A stretch of 64,000 nt of DNA from Heliopora coerulea (Eukaryota > Cnidaria > Anthozoa > Scleralcyonacea > Helioporidae): NCBI GenBank assembly GCA_030142905.1, contig JASJOG010000035.1, forward strand, positions 744,001-808,000, in the 5' to 3' direction. The notes under the pieces are model-generated. The model did not search any database. It saw only the letters and a program-made list of their open reading frames with translations, and was not told where the DNA came from. Positions 45,228-55,125 of the stretch are shown here, in pieces; positions within the stretch are counted from its first letter, which is position 1, and the number at the start of each line of letters is the position of its first letter. Both the position numbers and the translations under genes were made by a program.

Positions 45228-46105
45228 CCTAGTTTCCATATAGTTGTAATTGTTGTAATTCTATCGCCGATAATCGGCGATGAGCCCTTACAACAATTAC
45301 AACTATATGGAAACGCGTGTTGTAATTGTTGTAATCCAATCGGCGATGAATCGGCGACTGTTGTAGAAGTTGAATCGAGTTCAACTTCTACAACAATTAC
45401 AACAGTCGCCGATGCGGTCAAATTTAATGGAAACGCTTTCTACAACAGTCGCCGACAGTCGCTGATGAAAAGAGGGCACGTGACATGAGTAGCCAATCAT
45501 AGCATATCTTCTGTTGCCATAGTAAAGTATCGCAATCACGAGACTCGCGTGGATTGATTCCATTTCCAAAGAGAAACCTTAAACTAGAATTTCGTGTAGA
45601 AGAAGGCTGACAAAAGACGATCTAAACGACTCGAGATAAAAATGGGCGACTCAAACATCAGTAACGAAGAGTTCATGGACATTGTTAGAAACTATCCTGC
45701 TGCATATAAGCGGTCTTCAGTTGATTTCGGCGACAAAAACAAGAAGGCCAATTCTTGGCGAGCCATGGCTAAAAGTAGCACGCATTGGGCATGTAGAAGC
45801 ACCCTTCTGTTTAGCCGTGCCATCCTTCTCGCAGTGCTTTTCCCTCACGATTGCTTACAATCTTCAGTTTGTTATAGAAATGGACTTACAACAGAACTGC
45901 CTTTCCAGACGCCATGTAAACTGTACATCCGCATGCGCAGTTTCGACAGAAATCGGCGATTGTTCGACCGAGAAGTCCTGTGAACTAGCGGGAAATCGGC
46001 GACGAATTACAACAATTACAACGATATGGAAACTAAAATGTTGTAATTCCGTCGCCGATTATCGCCGATGGAATTACAACAATTACAACTATATGGAAAC
46101 TAGGC
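45228..46105. mobile_element. PIF/Harbinger-like element inside the BEL LTR
   Basis: Inverted ends AGCCTAGTTTCCATATAG (left) and its complement (right, ending ACTAGGCT) are flanked by the trinucleotide TAA if one base on each side is given to the element; a 5-bp TTAAA reading is equally consistent. Subterminal words TTGTAATTGTTGTAATTC and CGCCGAT/ATCGGCG recur many times in both orientations. The internal plus-strand frame at 45642 starts MGDSNISNEEFMDIVRNYP, resembling a MADF/Myb-SANT-like DNA-binding domain common in Harbinger partner proteins. Non-autonomous: no DDE transposase. Confidence 0.75.
45642..45983 (+). pseudogene. MADF-like DNA-binding fragment
   Basis: About 50 residues fit the start of a MADF/Myb-like domain: EEFMDIVRNYPAAYKRSS, a basic NKKANSWRAMA block and a Trp spaced as in the family. 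After residue 50 the frame loses resemblance, and an overlapping frame (45682-46137) continues open. Likely a truncated or spliced accessory protein of the Harbinger-like element. Confidence 0.5.
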
Positions 46106-46213
46106 TTAAAAAGCGAGTCAAGCAAGCGATTCCGTGATACATTGTTTAATAATATATTGGAAATTCTAATTCTATTTGTCTAAATTCTTTGGGAGGCAAG
46201 GGAATTTACGACA

Positions 46214-46526
46214 AAGTGGCACCTCCGACGAAAGGGATAAATCAAACTAGTCCGAAACCATGGAAGCTATTCAAGCAAAGCCTGAAGTGAAATTGACGCA
46301 GTTGCGTTTGAGTGGAGAAGTCAAAAGCTGTCATCGAATCAAACCAGCGAGAACCGATCGAAAGACACTGTCATGGGCTAAAATCGATTACGAACGACAT
46401 AAACGACATGCGTCTAAAAGTGGGAGAAGCGAAAATAGAAGCAAAAGAAGATTTAGACGAGATAAATCAATAGAACTTAGAGTTAGACGAAAAACTCCCT
46501 CAAGCTGATGTCGAGATCAAACGACT
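46214..46526 (+). other. BEL 5' leader and gag start region
   Basis: Directly after the LTR, AAGTGGCACC may be the primer-binding site; the tRNA was not identified. A short frame from 46260 (MEAIQAKPEVKL) ends at 46508, just before the main gag-like frame, probably due to a frame break. Confidence 0.5.
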
Positions 46527-47951
46527 GTGCAAACGTGGACTGAGGCGCTCAAGAAGGAACAGGAGTTGAATGCGAAAGATGATCAAATTAAATTTGAAAT
46601 GAAGCTGCAAGAAACAAGAATGAGGTCTCACGCTGAGGACGCTGTGAAGGACGAAAGCATCTTGTCGAAGGTTAGTCCAAACTCATCCTGTTCAAGCATG
46701 ATGGCCAAGCTGCCAAAACTTGTGATTTCGAAATTCGATGGAAGTTACCAAGATTGGCCAAGGTTCTGGGGGCAATTTACCGAAACCATTGACAAAGCAA
46801 GCATCCACCCCATAACAAAGTTCACTTCCTTGTGCGAGCTGTTAGATCCGAAGATTAAACATGTCATCGACTCTTTTCCGTTTACGTTAGAAGGCTACAA
46901 CCGCGCCAAAGCAATTTTAGCGAGTCGATATGGGAAAGAATCCGAAATCGTTAAGTCCTTCGTTAAAGAAATAATGGAATTGCCGCACATACCAAACGCA
47001 AACCCATGAAAAATCCACGAATTCAGTGAGCGCCTGAATCATTGCGTACAAGCTTTGCCAACGATGAAAAAGTTGAGCACGGTTGATGGCAATGTGGCAA
47101 TGACATTAGACAAGCTTCCGGCGATTCGAGGGGACTTAGTGCGAACGGACCCCGAATGGGAGAAGTGGGATTTTGCCAAACTATCTGAAGCTGTCCGATT
47201 GTGGACTACGCGCAACCCCATAGATCAAAACCGAACGGGCAGAGAAAAAGAGAAGCAGTTTTTTGTGGGACGGAAATCTCGGGAATGTGTCTATTGTGGT
47301 GAAAAAGAGCACGAAGCGTCAAATTGCGACAAAGTGATTGACGTCACAGAGCGGAAACAAGTCTTATTAAAAAAGCGATTATGCTTTAACTACGTGATTG
47401 GCAACCATCGCGCTGCTGATTGCCCTAGCAAAACAAACTGTCAAATATGCAACAAACGTCATCACACATCAATTTGTGATTCGACAAATTCCAAAGAGAA
47501 AGCGTTGACGACAAACCAACAAGCATCTGATGGCGTGTTTCCGGTCCTAGTTATTAAAGTCAACGGAGTCAAATGTCTTGCATTAATTGACTCCGGATCT
47601 GGTAGTTCTTATATTTCAGCAAAGCTAGCGAATATACTGAAAGCGAAACCAGTCGAAAGCCAAATGAAACAAGTCGAAATGCTAATGTATTCGAAACGAG
47701 TGCGTATGGAAACCTATAAGTTAGATGTCGAATCTCTGGATGGTAAGCACGAAATGAAGGTCAAATTCATCAAAGTTGACAAGGGCGAGTTACTTTCCAT
47801 CGACAACCCTCACTACGCCGAATTGATTCGTGATAATTCGCACTTGTCAAAAGTAAATATAGCCGATAAGGACAAGAAAAGTCAACTGCCAATCCATGTC
47901 ATCCTAGGTAGGGGAAAATATGCCCGAATTAAAACAGAAACGAAACCTTAA
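46527..47951 (+). pseudogene. BEL gag-like, zinc-knuckle and protease region, broken
   Basis: 46527-47009 is a gag-like domain (KLPKLVISKFDGSYQDWPRF, typical of DUF1759 in BEL elements), ended by a stop near 47007. The frame resumes and runs to 47951. It has a CCHC knuckle (CVYCGEKEHEASNC), a second knuckle whose second Cys is Tyr (CFNYVIGNHRAADC), and an aspartic protease LIDSGSGSSY. The Cys loss and the stop indicate inactivity. Confidence 0.85.
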
Positions 47952-48289
47952 TCGGCAACGACGGCGAGCCTGTTGCAGAATTTACAAAAATGGGATGGTT
48001 CGTGATGAGTCCCGGAGCAGAATTTGATCAAAACACAATGCTACTCACTCAAACCTCTCACGGTGACTACGAGAAACTATGTCGTCTTGGTGTCCTGGGG
48101 CTTGAAGACAGACCAGAGAACGATCAGTCCACAGTGCACACAGAGTTCAAGGAACAACTCCTTCGAGCGGAAGAAGGATGGTACGAAACTGGGTTGCCTT
48201 GGCGAGGGAATCATCCCTAGCTATCCGACAACAAGCAAGGCAGTCTGTAACGGCTAGAGAATCTGACAAGACGTCTACAGTGCAAAGGG

Positions 48290-48871
48290 TTGACAGCAGC
48301 TTATGACGAAGTGATTCAAGATCAACTTAAAGAGAACGTCGTAGAAGCAGCACCAGTTGATGCTAAAGAGAAAGAGTTTTATATTCCGCACAAAGCAGTT
48401 GTACGTGAGACGGCAACAACCACCAAACTGCGCATCGTTCATGATGCTTCCGCAAGAACATCTCCCCAAGCCCCTTCTCTGAACGAGTGCCATAATCCTG
48501 GCCCACCACTGCAGAATCGTCTGTGGGACGTGTTGATTTGCCAACGTGCCTATCCTGTTGCTGTCACGGGAGACATTCGTCAAGCGTTTTCACAAATCAG
48601 GATTCGAAACGATGACCGAGATGCATTAAGATTCCACTGGCGATCAAGTGAAAAGGAAGAAATCAAGACGCATCGATTCACTCGAGCTCTCTTCGGATTG
48701 ACACCTTCACCCTTTCTTTTGAATGGTGTGCTCGAAGCTCATCTCGATATTTGGGAAGAAAGACTTCCAGGCGTTGTTCCATATCTACTAAAAGGCCTGT
48801 ATGTCGATGATCTACTTACAGGTGGCGTAACCATCAAAGAAGCACAACGAAAGAAGCAGCCACAGAGATAA
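48290..48871 (+). pseudogene. BEL reverse transcriptase segment
   Basis: KLRIVHDASART, VTGDIRQAFSQIRI (first catalytic Asp), FGLTPSPFLLNG and the YVDD box at LYVDDLLTGG mark a Pao-type reverse transcriptase. The frame is broken upstream (47952-48289) and downstream near 48870. Confidence 0.9.
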
Positions 48872-49007
48872 TGACTGACGCGACATTCCACTGCACAAGT
48901 GGAACTCAAACGTTGAGGAGCTTGAAGAAGAATCCAAGTCTGTACAGGTAACTGACGACCAAACGTTTGCAAAGCAGCAACTAAACGTAAACCCGAGCGA
49001 ATCCAAA

Positions 49008-49571
49008 ATGTTAGGTCTGAAGTGGGACAAACAAAGAGACACTTTAAGCGTAGTGATACCAAGCGAAACAGCACAACCAACCAAACGAGGGATACTTAGA
49101 AAGTTAGCTCGGATCTACGACCCACTTGGTCTGGTTACATCGTTAACTCTAATTGGAAAACGGATCTACCGTGAGGTCTGTGAGAAGAAGGCTGCATGGG
49201 ATGCCCCTTTAAGCAATGAACTTTTGCAGCGATGGACGAAATGGGAGCGACAGTTACCATCCGAATACGAAGTGCCACGATCGATCGTTAGTCACAGGGA
49301 AGAAATTGCACGCATTGAGTTGCATTCGTTCGGAGATGCGTCAGTAAAAGGAGTCGGAGCGGTCGTATATGCAGTCATGAAGCAGAGCACAGGTAGGACG
49401 CAACAACTGGTGGCAGCGAAAAGTCGTTTAGCCAAGAAAGGGATAACTATACCTCGCCTCGAACTTGTAGCGGCTCACATGGCTACCAATTTGATGATAA
49501 ATGTGAGGAACGCTTTGGATAACGTGTCTATAACAACTCTGCACGGCTGGATGGATAGCACGGTTGCTTTA
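49008..49571 (+). pseudogene. BEL RNase H-like/connection segment, 5' part
   Basis: GILRKLARIYDPLGLVTSLT, HSFGDASVKGVGAVVYA and PRLELVAAHMATNL are characteristic of the Pao connection and RNase H-like region. The frame is cut at DSTVAL by the antisense element at 49572 and resumes at 52876. Confidence 0.9.
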
Positions 49572-49700
49572 TGTAATATTCGTATTCTCTATCACTATCG
49601 TGTCCACTCACCAACCGTATATATGCAACTCTATCCTTGTTCTACAAAACGTCAATCATATTCTAAAGGCGTGTCTTTGCACCCGATTCACGTCACTACA
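49572..49700 (-). repeat. Ty3-type element LTR (3' in element sense)
   Basis: 129 bp, starts TGTAATATTCGTATTC and ends CGTCACTACA on the plus strand. Two differences from the 52747-52875 copy. Confidence 0.95.
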
Positions 49701-49808
49701 TCACTTCCCCTTTTTAAAGGAAATATCAATGTTATAAGCCTATAAGGTATCTACATGGATCAATATCAATTTAAAGTCAGTAACTATACATATATATATA
49801 TTGTCATT

Positions 49809-50217
49809 TCAATATTTAAACGAGCCTATCAGATTTGATGGAAGTTCCTGACCAAATCTTTGTGGTGGTCGACTTAACCTAGATGATCTTAGTGTTGGAG
49901 GTGGTTGCTCATGATCATCGTTGTTGTTCACAGGTTGATTGTTTTGTGGAGTTGTTTCGGAATTATCGAAACACTCATCGTCTGTATCATCTTCATTATC
50001 AAACTTCTTCACGCGCTTGTAATGTGATACGTTTCGGGTTACTGTATGACCGTCTTTTCTCTGTGCCGTTATTTGTGGACCGGTCTTCTTTATCACTTTG
50101 TATGGTTTCGAACTGAAGTTCGATGTTAACTTATTTCTCTTGGCCTGTCGCACCAAAACATAATCACCAATTTTAATCTCACTCTTTCTCGTGTTTCTTT
50201 TGTGGTCTGCATATTCT
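49809..50217 (-). pseudogene. Integrase C-terminal tail
   Basis: KRNKLTSNFSSKPYKVIKK and the following basic and acidic tail fit the post-catalytic region of Ty3-type integrases. The frame is separated from the catalytic part by a shift in the T-rich stretch at about 50220-50235. Confidence 0.75.
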
Positions 50218-50973
50218 TTATTCTTCTTTTTTTAACTTTTCTTCGTTCGTTTTAGCTTCTCTGTGTCGGTTGATGACTTTCTTTGCGTTTAACACGGGAA
50301 TTTTGCCTTTTACAGTCCTATTGAATAAAAGTTCTGACGGTGGTACTCCTGTGGTACAATGTGGGGTTGTTCGATATTGTAAAAGGAAACGATTTAACTC
50401 CTGTCTCCACGGTCGTCCCTCTATCTTGGCTGTCTTCAGCGCTTTTCCTAAAGGTTGCATAAATCTTTCAACCGTAGCATTTTCTTGCGGCCAATATGGT
50501 GTTGAAAACTTGGCTGTGATCCCAAGAGCTGTCATGTATCGTTTGTACTCGTCTCCGTTGAAGGGTGGTCCATTATCGGAAACTACTGTGTCCGGTATTC
50601 CACGAACGGAAAAGATTTTATCGAGCTTCGGAATGACGGTGGAAGCTTTCGTGGAGTGAACCATCTCAACTTCCGGGAACCTGGAGTATCTATCCACTAT
50701 CACCAAAAGATGTTCAGATGTGGGTAGGGGGCCATAAAAGTCTGCGTGTACAGTTCTCCACGGTAACTCAGGCATTTCTGTCATTCGTAATGGTTCAGGT
50801 TTCGTCTGACCAACCGCTTGGCATGCTATGCACTGTTCGATTATGTCTTTGACGTAACTGTCAATTTTGGGGAACCATATCTTCTCTCTAAGAAGTGATT
50901 TGGTTTTTCCTATTCCTAAGTGGGTTTCATGGGCTAGGTCTATTGCACAGTTGTAAACTGTTGGGAATGACAA
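50218..50973 (-). pseudogene. Ty3-type integrase catalytic region
   Basis: His-His-Cys-Cys part THLG...CIACQ, then the DDE triad in TVHADFYGPL, TVVSDNGPPF and ENATVERF. 251 codons are open. The start is out of frame with the preceding minus-strand frame at 50927-51193. Confidence 0.9.
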
Positions 50974-51307
50974 TTCTTGTCCCTCGTAGTATTATGTCTT
51001 CTTTGGTGATCGTCAATTCGTTCTTTACTGCTTTGTATGGTCTTACTAGTGGAGAGTCCCACTTATTCGCCCTGATTGCATCTCGGAGATCAATCAATAT
51101 TGCGTCGGCATTTGTTGCGTCCATTATCTCTTTGAGAGTCATAGCTTTAGGAATACTGTTCTGCGTAACGAAATTAACGTAATGCTCTGTCATTTTCTCT
51201 TGTTTGCATTTGCTGCTACTGGTCGGATGGCGAGACAGATAATCAGCAGGATTATTTGCGCCTGATTTGTAGATTATCTTGAACGAGTAAGGTTGTAAGC
51301 GAAGAAT

Positions 51308-52789
51308 TCATCTTTCAATGCGTGCCGAGGTCTTGGCTGTGCGTTTACCGTATATGATTTCCAAAGGTTTGTGGTCGGTGACGAGTGTAAATTCACTCCC
51401 GAAGAGAAAGAGGTGGAAATGTTCGACAGCCCACACTATCGCTAAAGCTTCTTTCTCCGTCTGTGAGTATCTCCTTTCGGTATCTGTTAGAGCACGGCTG
51501 GCATACGCGATTACCTTATGGCTGGTTGTGGCGTCGTCATGCTGTTTTTGACAAAGGATTGCGGAAATGCCAACAGGGCTTGCGTCGACAATTACGAAGG
51601 TTTGTTTCCGTTTGTCAAAATACGCCATACATGGAGCTGTTGCTAGGGTATGTTTCAGTTTTTCAAAAGCAGCTTGGTGTTTTGAGGTCCATTCGAAACG
51701 AACGTCCTTTTTGGTTAACTCTCGAAGAGGGGCGGTCAGGGTTGCGAAATCTGGTATGTATTTGCTACTATAGGTAGCCATGCCCAGGAGACTTCTGACC
51801 TCGTGTGTGTTGTTTTTTTGATTTGTCAGCTTATATAAATAGTGCTCGTCTGAACTTGAATTTGATGCCGTGTCCAATGTTTTAACGTTTCTTTGTTTCG
51901 TTTTGTTTGAGTTATTTCTACGATTTCTTCGTGCAGTTGTTTGCTTGCGTTTCCCTCGACAAACACTGGCAAAATGGTTTAGTTTTCCACAGTTGTTGCA
52001 TATTTTCCCTTTCGCGGGACACTCCGTTTCGTGTGGATATGCACGTCCGGAATTTCGATACTTTACACCACTACGATGACTAGTGTTTTGTTCTATTTTG
52101 TTCGTTTCGCCGTCCAATGGTTCTTTCGATTCTATTTGCTTTGTTTGATATGTACTTTGCTCATTGCGGCGCCCTTCGAGAAGCATGGCTTTCAAATCAA
52201 ATGTAAGGTCACGTAATGCACGCTTTCGTATTTTTGACGAATTACCACCAATGATTATTTGCTCCTCGATCTCGAACTCGACGTCTGCGAATTCACAGGT
52301 TTCCGCCATTGTTCTCAGCCTGGTATGAAACTGGTCGAGCGTCTCGGATTGTTCTTGCGTTGTTTGTCTGAAGCGGTAGACTTCATATCGTCTGTTCTTT
52401 TGTGGATCAAAATAAGCTTTGAGTTTTTCTTTCGCCACGTCGTAATCCGTGTCAGTTCCCGTTCCAGGAATTTGTTTGAATATTTCACGAACTCTTGCTC
52501 CGGCCTGGTAAAGCAAGAGGACTCGTTTGCGTTTTGGATCTGTAATCCCACTCGCCGTAAGAAACATTTCGAAGTCAGACTGCCAATTGCTCCACCGCAT
52601 AGCGAGGCTTGTTCCTATTTTCGCATCGGGGCAAAATTCTGGCATCGGATTTATTGTAACGGATTGCATGATATGTACAGGCGGTTGTTGCTGTTGTGGC
52701 GGAGGTTCTTGTTCGTTTTCCATCGAAAATTTATCGTCGTCGCCAATGTAATATTCGTATTCTCTATCACTATCTTGTCCACTCACCAA
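51308..52789 (-). pseudogene. Gag fused to RNase H by internal deletion
   Basis: 493 open codons: a Gag capsid-like region (WSNWQSDFEMFLTASG, LRTMAETCEF), a CCHC knuckle (CNNCGKLNHFASVC), then a direct jump to the reverse transcriptase thumb and RNase H (VRSLLGMATYSSKYIPDF, FVIVDASPVGISAILCQ, TDHKPLEIIYG). The whole protease and the catalytic reverse transcriptase are absent, yet the frame is kept across the junction near 51.82 kb. A TGA right after ARIER separates it from the next segment. The first residues are encoded in the LTR. Confidence 0.9.
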
Positions 52790-52875
52790 CCGTATATATG
52801 CAACTCTATCCTTGTTCTACAAAACGTCAATCATATTCTAAAGGCGTGTCTTTGCACCGGATTCACGTCACTACA
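52747..52875 (-). repeat. Ty3-type element LTR (5' in element sense)
   Basis: 129-bp partner of 49572-49700. The target duplication CTTTA follows at 52876. Confidence 0.95.
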
Positions 52876-53996
52876 CTTTACACTGGATCAAATGTAACGG
52901 CCAGTACAAGCACTTCGTCGCGAACAGAGTCGCCAAGATCCGGCAGTCCAAGGACATCCAGTGGAGCTACGTCCCGACTAGCGGGAATCTCGCTGACATA
53001 GCGAGCAGAGGAGGCCAAATCAGTTCCTGTACACTCTGGGCAAGGGGTCCTGTGTGGCTTCAGAGCAAGCAGGAATGGCCCGAAAACGTAGTAACCAAGT
53101 CGTCAACAGAAATAGAAGCAGAATCCAAAACAGAAAGAGAAATCGTTAACACGACGACGAGCAGACCTCATGCTGACGATTTCGACAACCTTTTAGAGAG
53201 GTGCAACAGCTTACGTCGCGTGTCGAGAGTGGGAGCGTGGATCAAGAGATACATCGACAACTGCAGAAGTCCTACAAAACATCTCGGTCCCGTAACCCCA
53301 GAAGAGGTGAGTCGCGTACGAGACTGGTGGATCCGACGAGTTCAAGAGAGAGAAAGGCAAGAACCACACTACTCAAAGATGAAAGTTCAACTGGATCTTC
53401 GACCAAACGCCAACAACTTGGAATTGTGCCACGGCCGAATACAAGGGAAGCATCCTGTATATCTTCCGAACAAAGCCGAGTTTACGGAGATGTTAGTTCA
53501 ACAGGTTCATCGCGAGGTACTCCATGGGGGAGTGGGCCTCACAATGGCGGCAGTTCGCGAAAGGTATTGGATTCCGAAATTGCGAAGCCTTGTCAAGCGT
53601 ATCCGGAGCAAGTGCAACGGGTGTAAAAGATACCATGCAACAGCGATACCAGGGCCAGCACCAGGGATGTTACCGAAAGACCGCTCCACCATGGCAACCG
53701 CTTTCGAAGTTGTAGGAACAGACTTCGCGGGTTCAATCAAATATAGGCAAACTGGAAAGAAGGAAGGAAAGGCATACATAGCGATATTCTCATGCAGTCT
53801 TTGCAGAGCCGTACACCTGAAGCTGCTGAAAATGCCAGATTCCGAGTCATTTATACATTGTCTCAAACATTTCATTACTCAGCGTGGAAGACCCCGCGTA
53901 ATCTATTCTGATAATGGAGGGGCGTTTAATAAAACCGCGAAGTGGATCCGACAACTGCGAAGAGACGAACGTGTACAAGGACTTCTGGAGCAATAA
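52876..53996 (+). pseudogene. BEL pol 3' part: RNase H end and integrase
   Basis: Continues the BEL frame after the insert (WSYVPTSGNLADIASRG). The integrase zinc region is HREVLHGGVGL...CNGCKRYH, then FEVVGTDFAGSI (first Asp) and VIYSDNGGAF (second Asp). The frame ends at 53996, before the expected Glu. Confidence 0.85.
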
Positions 53997-54032
53997 CGAA
54001 ATCACGTAGAAGTTTAATTTGAGTAGAGCCCC

Positions 54033-54710
54033 ATGGTGGGGAGGTCAATTCGAGAGACTGATCGGAGTTGTGAAGGCTCGTATGTACAAGGTCATTGGGG
54101 GAGCAAAGTTATACTGGAAGGAGTTGAGCGAAGCACTACTAGCATTGAAACGCAAATTAATCGAAGACCCTTGGATTACATAGAGGACGACGTCGAAATG
54201 CCCACATTAACACCAGCGACGTTCTTGTTTCAGTGCACCGCGCATCTCCCCGAAGAGGAAGCTTGGAGAACTAAAGAAAAGGATCTCAGGAAGAGAGCGA
54301 AATTTTTGAAGACGTGTAAAGACAGTTTATGGAGGCGGTGGCAACGAGAATACCTTACAGCACTTCGCGAACGGCATAACCTCACTCACAAGGTGAGCAA
54401 ATTTCAACCCGAAGATGTGGTCATTGTCAAGACAGAAAATAAGAATCGTGGAACATGGCCTTTAGCGGTCGTGACAAAAACCCACCAAGGAAGAGATAGA
54501 GTTGTCCGCGGAGTGGAGCTTAAAACCGCAACTGGAGTGATCGACCGACCCGTGCAGCTTCTGTACCCCCTGGAGCTGAAATGTGACGTAAAGGCGACTG
54601 CAGAGCAACCAAGATTAAACCTGGAGGCACCGGAATACCGACCAAAAAGGGATGCAGCTGTAGCAGCAGAGTTCAGACTGAAGGAAGTGGAACGTGTTGA
54701 GAACGTTTGA
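54033..54710 (+). pseudogene. BEL integrase C-terminal region
   Basis: Another frame restarts after a break and carries PLDYIEDDVEMPTLTPATFL and WPLAVVTKTHQGRDRVVRGV, the conserved end of Pao integrases (DUF5641-like). A frame change separates it from the catalytic core. Confidence 0.85.
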
Positions 54711-54877
54711 TGTATTTACTATTTAGAATATTATCTTACTTGAACAGTCGATTAAGACAATTGTTCTAGCACTGTTATAATTGTCTAATTGTTTATTATT
54801 GTTTAGTTTGTGAGTTAATTCGAACATTAGTAAAGCTAGACATATGCATCCTAGTGAGAATGCATATGGGGGGAGAG

Positions 54878-55072
54878 TGTTGTGAACTGGGTAAGATTGG
54901 ATGACGTGCACACACGTGATCGGGAATAAGTGCATTATACACGCATGGCATGTATATAGTTGAGTTAAAAAGCGAGTCAAGCAAGCGATTCCGTGATACA
55001 TTCTTAAATAATATATTGGAAATTCTAATTCTATTTGTCTAAATTGTTTGGGAGGCAAGGGAATTTACGACA
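54878..55072 (+). repeat. BEL right LTR
   Basis: 195 bp, TG...CA ends, uninterrupted. Preceded by a G-rich purine tract and followed by ATTAC. Confidence 0.95.
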
Positions 55073-55125
55073 ATTACATCAAGAATTTCTACTTCTGACC
55101 AAAGAAGCTTTAGTGTTTCGCAAAG

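Larger units (their letters stand above)
45135..46213 (+). repeat. BEL left LTR, split by an insertion
   Basis: The 5' part runs 45135-45226 and the 3' part continues after the inserted DNA to 46213. With the insert removed it matches the right LTR with about five differences. Confidence 0.93.
49572..52875 (-). mobile_element. Ty3-type LTR retrotransposon, antisense in BEL pol
   Basis: LTRs of 129 bp at 49572-49700 and 52747-52875 differ at only two positions. The 5-bp target duplication CTTTA sits at 49567-49571 and 52876-52880. Minus-strand order: 52.75-kb LTR, TTGGCGACGA just inside it as likely primer site, gag, zinc knuckle, RNase H, integrase, purine tract AAAAAGGGGAAGTGA, 49.6-kb LTR. 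Length is only 3,304 bp: protease and most of reverse transcriptase are deleted, so it needed help in trans. Confidence 0.95.
45135..55072 (+). mobile_element. BEL/Pao LTR retrotransposon, nested and decayed
   Basis: Two LTRs begin TGTTGTGAACTGGG and end TTTACGACA. The 5-bp target duplication ATTAC lies at 45130-45134 and 55073-55077. A purine tract (GGGGGGAGAG) precedes the right LTR at about 54868-54877. The coding order is gag-like region, zinc knuckles, aspartic protease, reverse transcriptase, RNase H-like region, integrase. Without the two later insertions the element would be about 5.8 kb. Stops and frame changes interrupt it in several places. Confidence 0.95.

Noticed and set aside
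45131..45569. Val/Thr-rich frames in the BEL LTR insertion
   Set aside because: Produced by repeated GTTGTAATTGTTG words in the element ends.
51318..52897. Plus-strand frames opposite the Ty3-type element
   Set aside because: Shadow frames of the minus-strand gag/RNase H region; no motifs.
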